Of a stretch of 64,000 bases of DNA, positions 50,621-59,387 are shown piece after piece. The notes under the pieces are model-generated. The model did no database searches and had not been told where the DNA came from. It saw only the letters and a program-made list of their open reading frames with translations. Position numbers and translations under genes: made by a program. Location: contig NZ_JAQGLB010000003.1 in the NCBI RefSeq assembly GCF_027853965.1, forward strand, positions 310,001 through 374,000, read 5' to 3'. The DNA is from Saccharopolyspora indica (GTDB taxonomy: Bacteria > Actinomycetota > Actinomycetes > Mycobacteriales > Pseudonocardiaceae). Each line of letters begins with the position of its first letter. Position 1 is the stretch's first letter.

Positions 50621-51808
50621 GATAAGACAGTCGATAGTGCTGGTATGGCAGTTGTGAGCCCCGAGGACTTCGAACCGATCCTGGCGCACGTGCGGGACTT
50701 CGTCCGCACGAAGGTGGTCCCGCGCGAGCAGGAGATCATGGACACCAACGCCATCCCCGACGACCTGCGCGAGCTGGCCGCGGAGATGGGCCTGTTCGGC
50801 TACGCCATCCCGCAGGAGTGGGGCGGGCTCGGCCTGGACCTCACCCAGGACGTCGAGCTGGCCATGGAGTTCGGCTACACCTCCCTCGCCCTGCGCTCGA
50901 TGTTCGGCACCAACAACGGCATCGCGGGCCAGGTGCTGGTCAACTTCGGCACCGACGAGCAGAAGGCCACCTGGCTCGAGCGCATCGCCTCCGGTGCGGT
51001 CGTGGCCTCCTTCGCCCTGACCGAGCCCGGTGCCGGTTCCAATCCCGCCGGACTGCGCACCAAAGCCGTCCGCGACGGTCAGGACTGGGTGATCAACGGC
51101 AGCAAGTGCTTCATCACCAACGCTCCCCTGGCCGACCTGTTCGTGGTCTTCGCCCGCACCCGCCCCGCCGACGAGTCCGGCCCGGGCATCGCCGTGTTCC
51201 TGGTCCCTGCCGACACACCCGGCCTGGAGGTCGGTGTCAAGGACAAGAAGATGGGCCAGGAAGGCGCCTGGACCGCCGACGTCACCTTCACCGACGTCCG
51301 CGTCCCCGCCGAGGCCCTGGTCGGCGGGAACGAGGACGACGGCTACCGAGCCGCCATGACCTCGCTGGCCCGCGGTCGCGTGCACATCGCCGCGCTGGCC
51401 GTCGGCAGCGCCCAGCGCGCCCTCGACGAATCCGTCGCCTACGCCGCCACCGCCACCCAGGGCGGCACTCCGATCGGCGAGTTCCAGCTGGTCCAGGCCA
51501 TGCTCGCCGACCAGCAGACCGGCGTGATGACCGGCCGGGCCACCGTCCGCGACGCCGCGCAGCGCTACGTCAGCGGTGAAGACCGCCGCATCAGCCCCTC
51601 GGTCGCCAAGCTCTACTGCACCGAGATGCTCGCCAAGGTCGCCGACCTCGCCGTCCAGGTCCACGGCGGCTCCGGTTACATGCGCGAAGTCCCGGTCGAG
51701 CGCATCTACCGCGACGCCCGCCTCCTGCGGCTCTACGAGGGCACCAGCGAGATCCAGCGGCTCATCATCGGCGGTGGCCTCGTCCGAGCCGAGCGGCGCA
51801 AAGCATGA
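50618..51808 (+). CDS. Acyl-CoA dehydrogenase
   Basis: The 396-residue acyl-CoA dehydrogenase has SFALTEPGAGSNPAG, CFITNAPLAD, VQVHGGSGYMREVPVERIYRD and the catalytic-base motif YEGTSEIQR. It resembles short/branched-chain enzymes. It opens an operon with overlapping CitE and second dehydrogenase genes. No RBS precedes ATG 50618; it may be leaderless, or translation may begin at ATG 50645. Confidence 0.9.
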   Translation: MDKTVDSAGMAVVSPEDFEPILAHVRDFVRTKVVPREQEIMDTNAIPDDLRELAAEMGLFGYAIPQEWGGLGLDLTQDVELAMEFGYTSLALRSMFGTNNGIAGQVLVNFGTDEQKATWLERIASGAVVASFALTEPGAGSNPAGLRTKAVRDGQDWVINGSKCFITNAPLADLFVVFARTRPADESGPGIAVFLVPADTPGLEVGVKDKKMGQEGAWTADVTFTDVRVPAEALVGGNEDDGYRAAMTSLARGRVHIAALAVGSAQRALDESVAYAATATQGGTPIGEFQLVQAMLADQQTGVMTGRATVRDAAQRYVSGEDRRISPSVAKLYCTEMLAKVADLAVQVHGGSGYMREVPVERIYRDARLLRLYEGTSEIQRLIIGGGLVRAERRKA

Positions 51809-52632
51809 GCGCGCTCGCGGAGAAGGTGCGGGACGCGACGACGCTGCTGTTCGTCCCAGGAGACCGGCCGGAACGCTTCGCCAAGGCCGGGGCATCCGGT
51901 GCCGGGCTGGTGGTGCTGGACCTGGAGGACGCAGTCGCGCCCGACCGCAAAGCGGAGGCTCGTGCCCACGTGGCCGAGTGGGTGGCCGGGAACCACGAGT
52001 GCGCGGTGCGGATCAACCCGCCGGGCACCGAGTGGCACGAGGCCGACCTGGCCGCGTTCTCGACGCAGCACTGCGCGGTGATGCTGCCGAAGGCCGAGGA
52101 CGCCGAGACCGTGCGGGAGGTGGCCGACGGGCTCGGCGGCTCGCCGCTGATCGCGTTGATCGAGACTGCGCAGGGCGTGCTGGACGCCCGGCACATCGGG
52201 CGCGTGGCAGCGGTGCAGCGCCTCGCGTTCGGCAGCTTCGACCTGGCCGCTCAGCTGGGCGTCGATCCAGGGGACCGCGAGGCGCTCGCCGCTTCCCGGA
52301 GCGCTCTGGTGCTCGCGTCGGCCGCCGTGGGACTGCCCGGACCGGTCGACGGCGTGACCGGCGATCTGCACGACGACGAACTCCTCACCGACGACGTCCG
52401 CCACGCTCGGCTGCTCGGGTTCACCGGGAAGCTCTGCGTGCACCCGAAGCAGGTCGCAGCGACCACCGCAGCCCTGCGCCCGACCGACGACCAACTGCAC
52501 TGGGCGCGGGAAGTCGTCGACGCTGCCGTGCAGGGCGGCGTCGTCGCGGTACGCGGACAGATGATCGACAAGCCGGTGGTGGAACGGGCACGACGCGTCC
52601 TCCGCCAGGTCGCAGAAAGGAATCCCCGATGA
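51805..52632 (+). CDS. CitE-type beta-hydroxyacyl-CoA lyase
   Basis: The 275-residue HpcH/HpaI-family protein has LLFVPGDRPERFAKA, LVVLDLEDAVAPDRK, VRINPPGTEW, LIALIETAQG and KLCVHPKQV. It probably cleaves a malyl- or citramalyl-type CoA to acetyl-CoA and a keto acid. It overlaps both flanking acyl-CoA dehydrogenase genes by 4 bp. It is only distantly similar to the lyase at 41081, so it is a second, separate lyase. Confidence 0.87.
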   Translation: MSALAEKVRDATTLLFVPGDRPERFAKAGASGAGLVVLDLEDAVAPDRKAEARAHVAEWVAGNHECAVRINPPGTEWHEADLAAFSTQHCAVMLPKAEDAETVREVADGLGGSPLIALIETAQGVLDARHIGRVAAVQRLAFGSFDLAAQLGVDPGDREALAASRSALVLASAAVGLPGPVDGVTGDLHDDELLTDDVRHARLLGFTGKLCVHPKQVAATTAALRPTDDQLHWAREVVDAAVQGGVVAVRGQMIDKPVVERARRVLRQVAERNPR

Positions 52633-53777
52633 AGCTCAGCCCGGACGAGCAGCAGATGGTCGCGCTCGTCTCCGAGTTCGTGGACGAGCGGGTGCGCCCG
52701 CGGGTGCGCGAGTTCGAAGAGGACGACATCTACCCCGCCGAGTTCATCGACGAGATGAAGAAGCTCGGCTTCTTCGGGCTCCTCGCGCCCGCCGAGCACG
52801 GCGGTGTCGACGTCAGCACCGCCTGCTTCGCGCAGATCACCGAGCAGCTCGCGCGGGGCTGGATGAGCCTGGCGGGCGCGATCGGCGGTCACTCGGTGAT
52901 CACCTACCTGATCAAGACCTTCGGCACGCCGGAGCAGCGGGAGCGCTACCTCCCGGCGATGGCCGAGGGCACGATCCGGGCCACGATGGCGCTCACCGAG
53001 CCCAGCGGCGGCAGCGACCTGCAGGCCATGCGCACCCACGCCGTGCCGGACGGCGACGGCTGGTCGATCACCGGGTCCAAGACGTGGATCTCCAACGCGG
53101 CGCACTCCGGGCTCGTCGGCCTGCTGTGCATCACCGACCGCGAGGCCGAGCCCGCCCACCGGGGCATGAGCGTGCTGCTGGTCGAGCCCGGTGACGGTCT
53201 CGTCATCTCCAAGAAGCTGCCCAAGCTCGGGTATCGCGGTGTGGAGGCCTGCGAGCTGGTCTTCGACTCGATGCACGTGCCGGATTCCGCCGTGCTCGGC
53301 GGGACACCGCACCAGGGCTGGTCGCAGATGATGCGGGGGCTGGAGGTCGGGCGAATCCAGGTCGCCGCACGGGCGCTCGGCGTGGGACAGGCGTCGCTCG
53401 ACGCGGCCGTCCGCTACGCCCAGGAGCGGGAGTCCTTCGGCAAGCCGATCTGGAAGCACCAGTCCGTCGGGAACATGCTCGCGGACATGGCCACCAAGAT
53501 GCGCGCCGCCCGGCTGCTCACCATGGACGCCGCCGAACGGCTCGACGCCGGTGACCGGACGGACATGGAAGCCGGGATGGCGAAGCTGTTCGCCTCGGAA
53601 GCGGCGATGCAGGTGGCCCTCGACGCGATCCGCGTGCACGGCGGCTACGGCTACTCCAAGGAGTTCGACGTGGAGCGCTACTTCCGCGACGCGCCGCTGA
53701 TGATCGTCGGCGAGGGGACCAACGAGGTCCAGCGCAACGTGATCGCGGCGCAGCTCATCGCCCGCAACAAGATCTGA
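52629..53777 (+). CDS. Acyl-CoA dehydrogenase
   Basis: The 382-residue acyl-CoA dehydrogenase has [46 protein letters not shown] and the base motif [12 protein letters not shown] 52629 overlaps the lyase stop. It is the second dehydrogenase of this operon, so the pathway may have two dehydrogenation steps or two substrates. Confidence 0.92.
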   Translation: MKLSPDEQQMVALVSEFVDERVRPRVREFEEDDIYPAEFIDEMKKLGFFGLLAPAEHGGVDVSTACFAQITEQLARGWMSLAGAIGGHSVITYLIKTFGTPEQRERYLPAMAEGTIRATMALTEPSGGSDLQAMRTHAVPDGDGWSITGSKTWISNAAHSGLVGLLCITDREAEPAHRGMSVLLVEPGDGLVISKKLPKLGYRGVEACELVFDSMHVPDSAVLGGTPHQGWSQMMRGLEVGRIQVAARALGVGQASLDAAVRYAQERESFGKPIWKHQSVGNMLADMATKMRAARLLTMDAAERLDAGDRTDMEAGMAKLFASEAAMQVALDAIRVHGGYGYSKEFDVERYFRDAPLMIVGEGTNEVQRNVIAAQLIARNKI

Positions 53778-53796
53778 CGCCAGGAACGGAGCTGAC

Positions 53797-54543
53797 ATGT
53801 CACAGCCACTGCTCGACGGACGCACCGCCGTGATCACCGGAGGCGCGCAGGGCATCGGGTACGCCATCGCCGAGCGCTTCGTCGCCGAAGGTGCTCGCGT
53901 CGTGCTCGGCGACATCGACGGGATCTCGGCCGAGGTCGCAGCCGAGAAGCTCGGCGGCGCGCGGGTCGCCAGGGGCCTTCGCTGCGACGTGACCGCCGGG
54001 TCCGATGTGGATGCTCTGCTGGCGACCGCCGTCGACTCCTTCGGTTCGCTCGACGTCGTGGTCAACAACGCGGGCATCACCCGCGACGCGACGATGCGCA
54101 AGATGACCGAGGAGCAGTTCGACCAGGTCATCAACGTGCACCTCAAGGGCACCTGGAACGGCACCAGCAAGGCTTCGGCCATCATGCGCGAGCAGCGGCG
54201 CGGGGCGATCGTCAACCTCTCGTCGCTGTCCGGCAAGGTCGGCATGGTCGGTCAGACCAACTACTCGGCGGCCAAGGCCGGCATCGTCGGCCTGACCAAG
54301 GCCGCGGCCAAGGAGATGGCCCACCACGGGGTGCGGGTCAACGCGATCCAGCCCGGCCTGATCCGCACCGCGATGACCGAGGCGATGCCGCAGAAGGCGT
54401 GGGACCAGAAGATGGCCGAGATCCCGATGGGCCGCGCCGGGGAGATCTCCGAGGTCGCCTCGGTGGCCCTGTTCCTGGCCTCGGACCTGTCGTCCTACAT
54501 GACCGGCACCGTCCTGGAAGTGACCGGCGGGCGCTTCATGTGA
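53797..54543 (+). CDS. FabG-like SDR (3-ketoacyl reductase / 3-hydroxyacyl dehydrogenase)
   Basis: The 248-residue SDR has [34 protein letters not shown] and [12 protein letters not shown]. It matches FabG/PhaB-type acetoacetyl-CoA reductases. It is followed by a terminator and probably handles the 3-hydroxyacyl-CoA formed by a MaoC hydratase. Confidence 0.9.
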   Translation: MSQPLLDGRTAVITGGAQGIGYAIAERFVAEGARVVLGDIDGISAEVAAEKLGGARVARGLRCDVTAGSDVDALLATAVDSFGSLDVVVNNAGITRDATMRKMTEEQFDQVINVHLKGTWNGTSKASAIMREQRRGAIVNLSSLSGKVGMVGQTNYSAAKAGIVGLTKAAAKEMAHHGVRVNAIQPGLIRTAMTEAMPQKAWDQKMAEIPMGRAGEISEVASVALFLASDLSSYMTGTVLEVTGGRFM

Positions 54544-54545
54544 CC

Positions 54546-54581
54546 CGTGGTCCCGGGGCGGCCCGACGCCCCGGGACCACG
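54546..54581 (+). terminator. Hairpin terminator after the SDR gene
   Basis: A perfect 15-bp stem (54546-54560 with 54567-54581) has a 6-nt loop and begins 3 bp after the stop. Confidence 0.65.
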
Positions 54582-54616
54582 TGCTCCTCGCGGCCACCAC
54601 AGGAGAAAGGATCCCC

Positions 54617-55072
54617 GTGCTCCGCACCTTCACCTCCCTCGCCGAGGTCGAGGCCGCGTTCGGCGACGAACTCGGCCCGACCGAACCGCTCGTGATCACC
54701 CAGGAGCGGATCGACGCGTTCGCCGACGCCACCGGCGACCACCAGTGGATCCACACCGACCCCGCACGCGCCGCGAGCGGTCCGTACGGCAGCACCATCG
54801 CGCACGGCTACCTGACCCTCTCGCTGCTCCCCCACTTCGGCAGACAGCTGTTCGCTCTCGACTTCGGCACCGCCCGGATCAACTACGGCGTGAACAAGGT
54901 CCGCTTCCCGGCCCCGGTCCCGGTCGGATCCGCGCTGCGGGCCAGGGCGACCTTCGCCGACCTCCGCGAGAGCGCGAACGGGGCCACCTTGACGACCCGG
55001 TACACCGTCGAGCGCGAAGGTGCGGAGAAGCCGGCGTGCGTGGCCGAGATGCTGGTCGTGCTGGTGCCCTGA
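54617..55072 (+). CDS. MaoC-type (R)-specific enoyl-CoA hydratase
   Basis: The 151-residue hot-dog protein has the hydratase-2 motif ATGDHQWIHTDPARAASGPYGSTIAHGYLTLSLLP (His and Asp catalytic pair). It resembles Rv0130-type hydratases. The start is GTG 54617 behind AGGAGAAAGG. It hydrates an enoyl-CoA to the (R)-3-hydroxyacyl-CoA, fitting the FabG-like gene upstream. Confidence 0.9.
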   Translation: MLRTFTSLAEVEAAFGDELGPTEPLVITQERIDAFADATGDHQWIHTDPARAASGPYGSTIAHGYLTLSLLPHFGRQLFALDFGTARINYGVNKVRFPAPVPVGSALRARATFADLRESANGATLTTRYTVEREGAEKPACVAEMLVVLVP

Positions 55073-55114
55073 TCAGACGTTGTGCGCATTCGACCTGAAC
55101 CGGAGGCGACAGGC

Positions 55115-55819
55115 ATGCCCGAGCGCTCGAACCCGTTGCGGGGCGGCAAGTCCCGGCGTCAGCAGCTGCCCGAGGAGGTGGCCAGCTACGTGCGGGAGCT
55201 GATCATGACCGGGCAGGCCCGGCCGGGCGAGTTCCTCCGGATGGAGCCCATCGCCGAAGCACTGGGCGTGAGCAACACCCCCGTTCGCGAGGGGCTGCTC
55301 GCGCTGCGCAGCGAGGGCTTCGTCCAGCTGGTCCCCCGCCGGGGCTTCGTCGTCGCCCAGGTCTCGCGGCAGGACGTGCACGACATGTTCTGGACGCAGG
55401 CCCAGTTCGCCGGCGAGCTGGCCGCGCGGGCCGCGCGCCGGATCACCCAGCAGGAGCTGGCCGGGCTGGCCGCGATCGACGAGGCGTTCACCGAGGCCTT
55501 CGAGGCCGGCGACCAGGACCGCATCACCAGCCTCGGCCACGACTTCCACCGGGCGATCAACCTGGCCGCGGACTCGCGCCGGCTGACGCTGCTGTTCGGT
55601 TCGGTGGTCAACCACCTCCCGAACCGCTTCTACGCCTCGCTGGAGGGCCGGGTGGCCACCACCGGCCACGACCACACCGAGCTGTTGAAGGCGCTGCGCG
55701 ACCACGATCCGGAGCGGGCGCGGTCCATCGCCGAGAAGCACATCCTCGGGGGCGCCGAGGGCGTCATCAAGATGATCGAGGAACGCGCCCTGTGGGCCGT
55801 CCCGGACGAAGCGCCCTGA
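55115..55819 (+). CDS. GntR-family regulator with FCD domain
   Basis: The 234-residue protein has a winged helix (~20-85, EEVASYVRELIMTGQARPGEFLRMEPIAEALGVSNTPVREGLLAL) and an FCD all-helical effector domain with the metal-binding Asp/His pattern (GHDFHRAINLA, FYASLEGR, HTELLKALRDHD). Ligands of this class are organic acids or acyl-CoAs. ATG 55115 follows CGGAGG. It is a good candidate for binding the AT-rich sites upstream of the neighbouring catabolic genes. Confidence 0.88.
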   Translation: MPERSNPLRGGKSRRQQLPEEVASYVRELIMTGQARPGEFLRMEPIAEALGVSNTPVREGLLALRSEGFVQLVPRRGFVVAQVSRQDVHDMFWTQAQFAGELAARAARRITQQELAGLAAIDEAFTEAFEAGDQDRITSLGHDFHRAINLAADSRRLTLLFGSVVNHLPNRFYASLEGRVATTGHDHTELLKALRDHDPERARSIAEKHILGGAEGVIKMIEERALWAVPDEAP

Positions 55820-55821
55820 CA

Positions 55822-55850
55822 GGCGGGCGGGGTTGCGCACCCCGCCCGCC
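55822..55850. terminator. Bidirectional terminator between GntR and aldehyde dehydrogenase genes
   Basis: GGCGGGCGGGGT (55822-55833) pairs perfectly with ACCCCGCCCGCC (55839-55850) over a 5-nt loop and is followed by CCTTTGT. The flanking genes converge on it. Confidence 0.75.
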
Positions 55851-55856
55851 CCTTTG

Positions 55857-57323
55857 TCAGAGCGGCCACTGCACGTGCTTTACCTCGAAGAACTCGCGGA
55901 ATCCCTCTTCGCCGCACTCCCTGCCGATGCCGCTGTAACCGGGGCCTCCCCACGGAGCGTCGTCCCGCCTGCCGCCACCGCCGTTCACCGTGACGGTGCC
56001 CGAGCGGATGCGGCGGGCCACGGCGATCGCCTCGGCCGTCGGTCCCCACACGTTGGCGTTGAGCGCGTACCGGGAGTCGTTGGCGATGCGGATCGCCTCG
56101 TCGACCTCGCGGTAGGGCATCACCACGCCCACCGGTGCGAACAGCTCCTCCTGGGCGATCTCGTCGTCGTTGTCGACCCCGGTGAGCAGCGTGGGCCGGA
56201 GGAAGTTCCCCCGGTCCAGGCCCGCCGGGCGGCCGCCGCCGGTCACCACCTCGGCGCCCTGCTCGACGGCGCGCGACAGGTATCCCGAGACGTTCCGGTG
56301 GTGCTCGGCGGTGATCAGCGGCCCGATCGTGGTCTCCGGGCTGTGCGGGTCGCCGACGACGAGCCCGCTCATGAACTCGGCGGCCTTGGACACGAACTCG
56401 TCGAAGTCGGCCTCGGGCACCAGCGTCCGGGTGGTCGCTCCGCAGGCCTGCCCGGCGTTGCGGCAGAACCGCAGCACCGACGGCCGGACCGTCGCCTCGA
56501 CGTCGGTGCCGGGAAGCAGGATGTTCGGCGACTTCCCGCCGAGCTCCAGCAGCACCTTCTTCAGCGACGGCGCGGCCAGGGTCAGGATCTTGCTGCCCAC
56601 CGCCGCCGATCCGGTGAAGCTGACCATGTCCACCTCGGGCGCGCCGACCACCTGCTCGGTGACCGCGGGCGGGCCGAACACGAGGTTCACCGCACCCGCG
56701 GGGAAACCGGCCTCCTCGATCAGCTTCACGAGAGCCGTCGTGCACAGCACCGCCTTCGGCGACGGCACCAGGACCGCCGGGCAACCGGCGGCGAACGCCG
56801 GGCCCAGCTTCCACGCGGCGAGCACCAGCGGGACGTTGTAAGCGGTGATCGCCGCAACCACGCCCGCGGGCTCGCGCAGCAGCATGCTGCTGGAGGCGAT
56901 CGGGTCGTGGTGCAGCGGCAGGTGCTCCTCCCACCCGTCCCTCGGCCCGCGCCGCGCCGCTTCGGCGTACCACCGCAGGACCTTGACCGGCCCGTCCACG
57001 TGCAGCTCCGCACCGCTGAGCGGGGAACCGACCTCGATCGCGGTGAGGCGCACGAGCTCGTCGCGGTCCCGCTCCATCAGATCCGCGAGCCGGTGCAGCA
57101 GGTCGCTGCGCTCTCGTGGCCCGAGCCTGCTCCATTCGCCGCCGTCGAACGCGCGCCGAGCAGCCGCGGTCGCCGCCGCGGCCTGCGCCGCGGACGCGGA
57201 CGGGGAGATCGCGATCTCCTCGCCGGTGGAGGGATCGACGGACCGGATCTCCGGTCCCTCCCCCGTCCACCACTTCCCGTCGACGTAGCACGCGGCTTCT
57301 CGCACCGGCGCAATCGCAGTCAT
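55857..57323 (-). CDS. NAD(P)-dependent aldehyde dehydrogenase
   Basis: The 488-residue protein has ITAYNVPLVLAAWKLG in place of the usual TPWN, VPSPKAV in place of KPSE, LELGGKS and nucleophile Cys in NAGQACGATT. The departures in the cofactor region make it an unusual subgroup, and cofactor choice is uncertain. ATG 57323 follows CGGAGGGAG. It is divergent from the regulator at 57633, which may control it. Confidence 0.88.
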   Translation of the reverse strand: MTAIAPVREAACYVDGKWWTGEGPEIRSVDPSTGEEIAISPSASAAQAAAATAAARRAFDGGEWSRLGPRERSDLLHRLADLMERDRDELVRLTAIEVGSPLSGAELHVDGPVKVLRWYAEAARRGPRDGWEEHLPLHHDPIASSSMLLREPAGVVAAITAYNVPLVLAAWKLGPAFAAGCPAVLVPSPKAVLCTTALVKLIEEAGFPAGAVNLVFGPPAVTEQVVGAPEVDMVSFTGSAAVGSKILTLAAPSLKKVLLELGGKSPNILLPGTDVEATVRPSVLRFCRNAGQACGATTRTLVPEADFDEFVSKAAEFMSGLVVGDPHSPETTIGPLITAEHHRNVSGYLSRAVEQGAEVVTGGGRPAGLDRGNFLRPTLLTGVDNDDEIAQEELFAPVGVVMPYREVDEAIRIANDSRYALNANVWGPTAEAIAVARRIRSGTVTVNGGGGRRDDAPWGGPGYSGIGRECGEEGFREFFEVKHVQWPL

Positions 57324-57503
57324 GCCGTCTCCCTCCGAGCGGAGAATCGGGGTCCGAGTCTGATCAGCAGCGGGCGAATTCCTTGGTGTGCAGGAGGAAT
57401 TCCCCTCGAAAGCACCGAGCCCTCCCGAGAGCGGTGGGCGATGCGCGCGGCAGCGCGGCCGGACCGGGATCTCGCGGAACGCGGGCGCTGCTGAGACAAA
57501 CGT

Positions 57504-57515
57504 TGAACAAAATAT
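57504..57515. promoter_or_regulatory. Shared AT-rich motif, site E
   Basis: On the minus strand ATATTTTGTTCA, sharing ATATTTT with sites A, C and D, ~180 bp upstream of the aldehyde dehydrogenase start. Confidence 0.35.
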
Positions 57516-57580
57516 TTCATGTGCCCGACCGACCGTCAACAGCTCCGAAGGGAGCACCGCGTGGACAGCTCCGCATCGGA

Positions 57581-57596
57581 GATATTATATTGTGCA
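57581..57596. promoter_or_regulatory. Shared AT-rich motif, site F
   Basis: GATATTATATTGTGCA matches site B at 13 of 16 positions and lies 36 bp upstream of the start of the NtrC-like regulator gene. Confidence 0.45.
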
Positions 57597-57632
57597 TCAC
57601 ATGTGATTAGGCCAACGATGGGGTGATCCTGC

Positions 57633-59243
57633 GTGCGCCGCACTTCGACGCATCTCGCCGCACGGCCACGACCGGAGATCGCGGCGTCGTGGGACCGATC
57701 GCGGTTGAGCGGACTGCACGAGAACGCCGTGCCGGAGATCGAGCACCATCCGGTCGCCGCGGAAGGCTCCCTGGTCCGCGCCGCACGCCCGGTGCTGGAG
57801 CAGGCGAGAGCCGAATTCGACGGGACTCCGGTCGGAATCGTGCTCGCCGACCGCGGCGCGCAGGTCCTCGACGTGCAGTTCGCGGACCGGTCGGCCGGCC
57901 TAGCGCTCAGCGAGCTCGGTGTCGTGCCCGGAACCCGGTTCAGCGAAGAGCAGGTGGGGACCAACGCGCTGGGCACCCCGCTGGAGACCAAGCAGGGGCT
58001 GCTCGTGCGCGGGCCCGAGCACTTCCTGGCCGCGTTCCGCACCTTCACCTGCTACGGGCATCCGATCGTCCACCCGCTCACCCGCCGGGTCGAAGGCGTG
58101 CTCGACCTGTGCGGCGCCGCAGGCGCGGACAGCGCGCTCTTCCCACCCATGGCCCGGCGTCTGGTGCGCGACATCGAGAACCGCCTCCAGCTCCGGGCCG
58201 GGGTCGCGCAGCGCCGGTTGCTGGCGGAGTTCCAGGCAGCGGCGCGCCGTCGGGGGCGTCCGGTCATCGTCGTCGGGCACGGCCTCGTGCTGGCCACCCC
58301 GCCCGCGCTCGACCTGCTCTCCCCCGCCGACCACGCAGCGGTGCGGACCTGCGCCGAAGGGACCGGCACCCGCAGCGGGACGGCGAACCACCTGCTGACA
58401 CTGGCGTCCGGCCGGGTCGTGCGGCTGAGGTGCCAGCCGGTCGAGGCGACGGACGGGTTCCTGGTGGACATCGTCCCGGAGCAGGACGGCCAACCCGACC
58501 GCCCCGGTTCCGGCCGTACCGCCAGCTGGCCGCTGCTGATCGTCGGCGAGAGCGGCAGCGGTCGCACCACCGAGGCGCGCAAGGCCGCCGGTGCTGCGGC
58601 AGCCGTGCTCGACGCGACCGACGTCGTGCGGCAGGGCGAGCAGTCGTGGGCCGCGACCGCCGCAGCGCTGCTGGAGGACGACGGCCCCGCAGTGATCGTC
58701 GAGGACGTCCAGCTGCTGGCCGAACCGATGACCACGCTGCTGGCCAAGCTCCTTCGCCGCACGGAGCGCGACGTCGTGCTGACAACGACGCCCGGCGACC
58801 ACCTCGACGGCGTGCATGCAACGCTGGTCTCGGCGTGCGACTCCCGCCGCGATCTGCTCCCGCTCCGCCGGCGCAGGCACGAGATCCCGCAGCTGGCGGA
58901 GCGGGCGCTGGCCGAAACCACCGGCTCCGACCGCGTCCGGCTGACCTCCGACACCTTGCACGTGCTGGCCACCCAGCCCTGGCCCGGGAACTTCACCGAA
59001 CTGCACCGAGTCATCCGGGCAGTCGCCGGAACCCGCTCGGCGGGCGACATCATCCCCTCGGACCTCCCCGCGTCGCACCGCACCGCGCCCGCACCGGCCT
59101 CACCGTTCCGGGAAGCGGAGCGGGAGGTCATCGTCGCGGCCATCGAAGCAGCGGGCGGGAACAAGCTCCAGGCCGCCCGCGCGCTCGGCGTGAGCCGGTC
59201 AACGCTCTACAACCGGATGCGCGCCCTGCGAATCCGGTTGTAG
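57633..59243 (+). CDS. Degenerate NtrC/AcoR-type transcriptional regulator
   Basis: The 536-residue protein has an AcoR-like N-terminus (RPEIAASWDRSRLSGL), a GAF domain (~50-190), a degraded AAA+ domain and a C-terminal Fis helix-turn-helix (NKLQAARALGVSRSTLYNRM). The P-loop reads GESGSGRT (Lys replaced by Arg) and no GAFTGA loop for sigma-54 contact is present. That fits an actinomycete without sigma-54, where the protein would act as an ordinary regulator. The start is GTG 57633 with a weak site. Confidence 0.82.
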   Translation: MRRTSTHLAARPRPEIAASWDRSRLSGLHENAVPEIEHHPVAAEGSLVRAARPVLEQARAEFDGTPVGIVLADRGAQVLDVQFADRSAGLALSELGVVPGTRFSEEQVGTNALGTPLETKQGLLVRGPEHFLAAFRTFTCYGHPIVHPLTRRVEGVLDLCGAAGADSALFPPMARRLVRDIENRLQLRAGVAQRRLLAEFQAAARRRGRPVIVVGHGLVLATPPALDLLSPADHAAVRTCAEGTGTRSGTANHLLTLASGRVVRLRCQPVEATDGFLVDIVPEQDGQPDRPGSGRTASWPLLIVGESGSGRTTEARKAAGAAAAVLDATDVVRQGEQSWAATAAALLEDDGPAVIVEDVQLLAEPMTTLLAKLLRRTERDVVLTTTPGDHLDGVHATLVSACDSRRDLLPLRRRRHEIPQLAERALAETTGSDRVRLTSDTLHVLATQPWPGNFTELHRVIRAVAGTRSAGDIIPSDLPASHRTAPAPASPFREAEREVIVAAIEAAGGNKLQAARALGVSRSTLYNRMRALRIRL

Positions 59244-59387
59244 ACCTCTCCGGCCGAGCGCGGCCGGTGTTGCCCGGGCAGCACGGAATACACATTGTTC
59301 GCTACTCGCTGCGGCTCGACGTCGTGCCCGGCACCCGGCCGATCCGGGCTCGTCGACTCCGCACGTCGTGGGATGTCGAGGTGGACC

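Larger units (their letters stand above)
57324..57632. other. Divergent promoter region with AT-rich sites E and F
   Basis: No gene is seen. It contains AT-rich sites E (57504-57515) and F (57581-57596) in the half next to the regulator gene. Confidence 0.5.
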
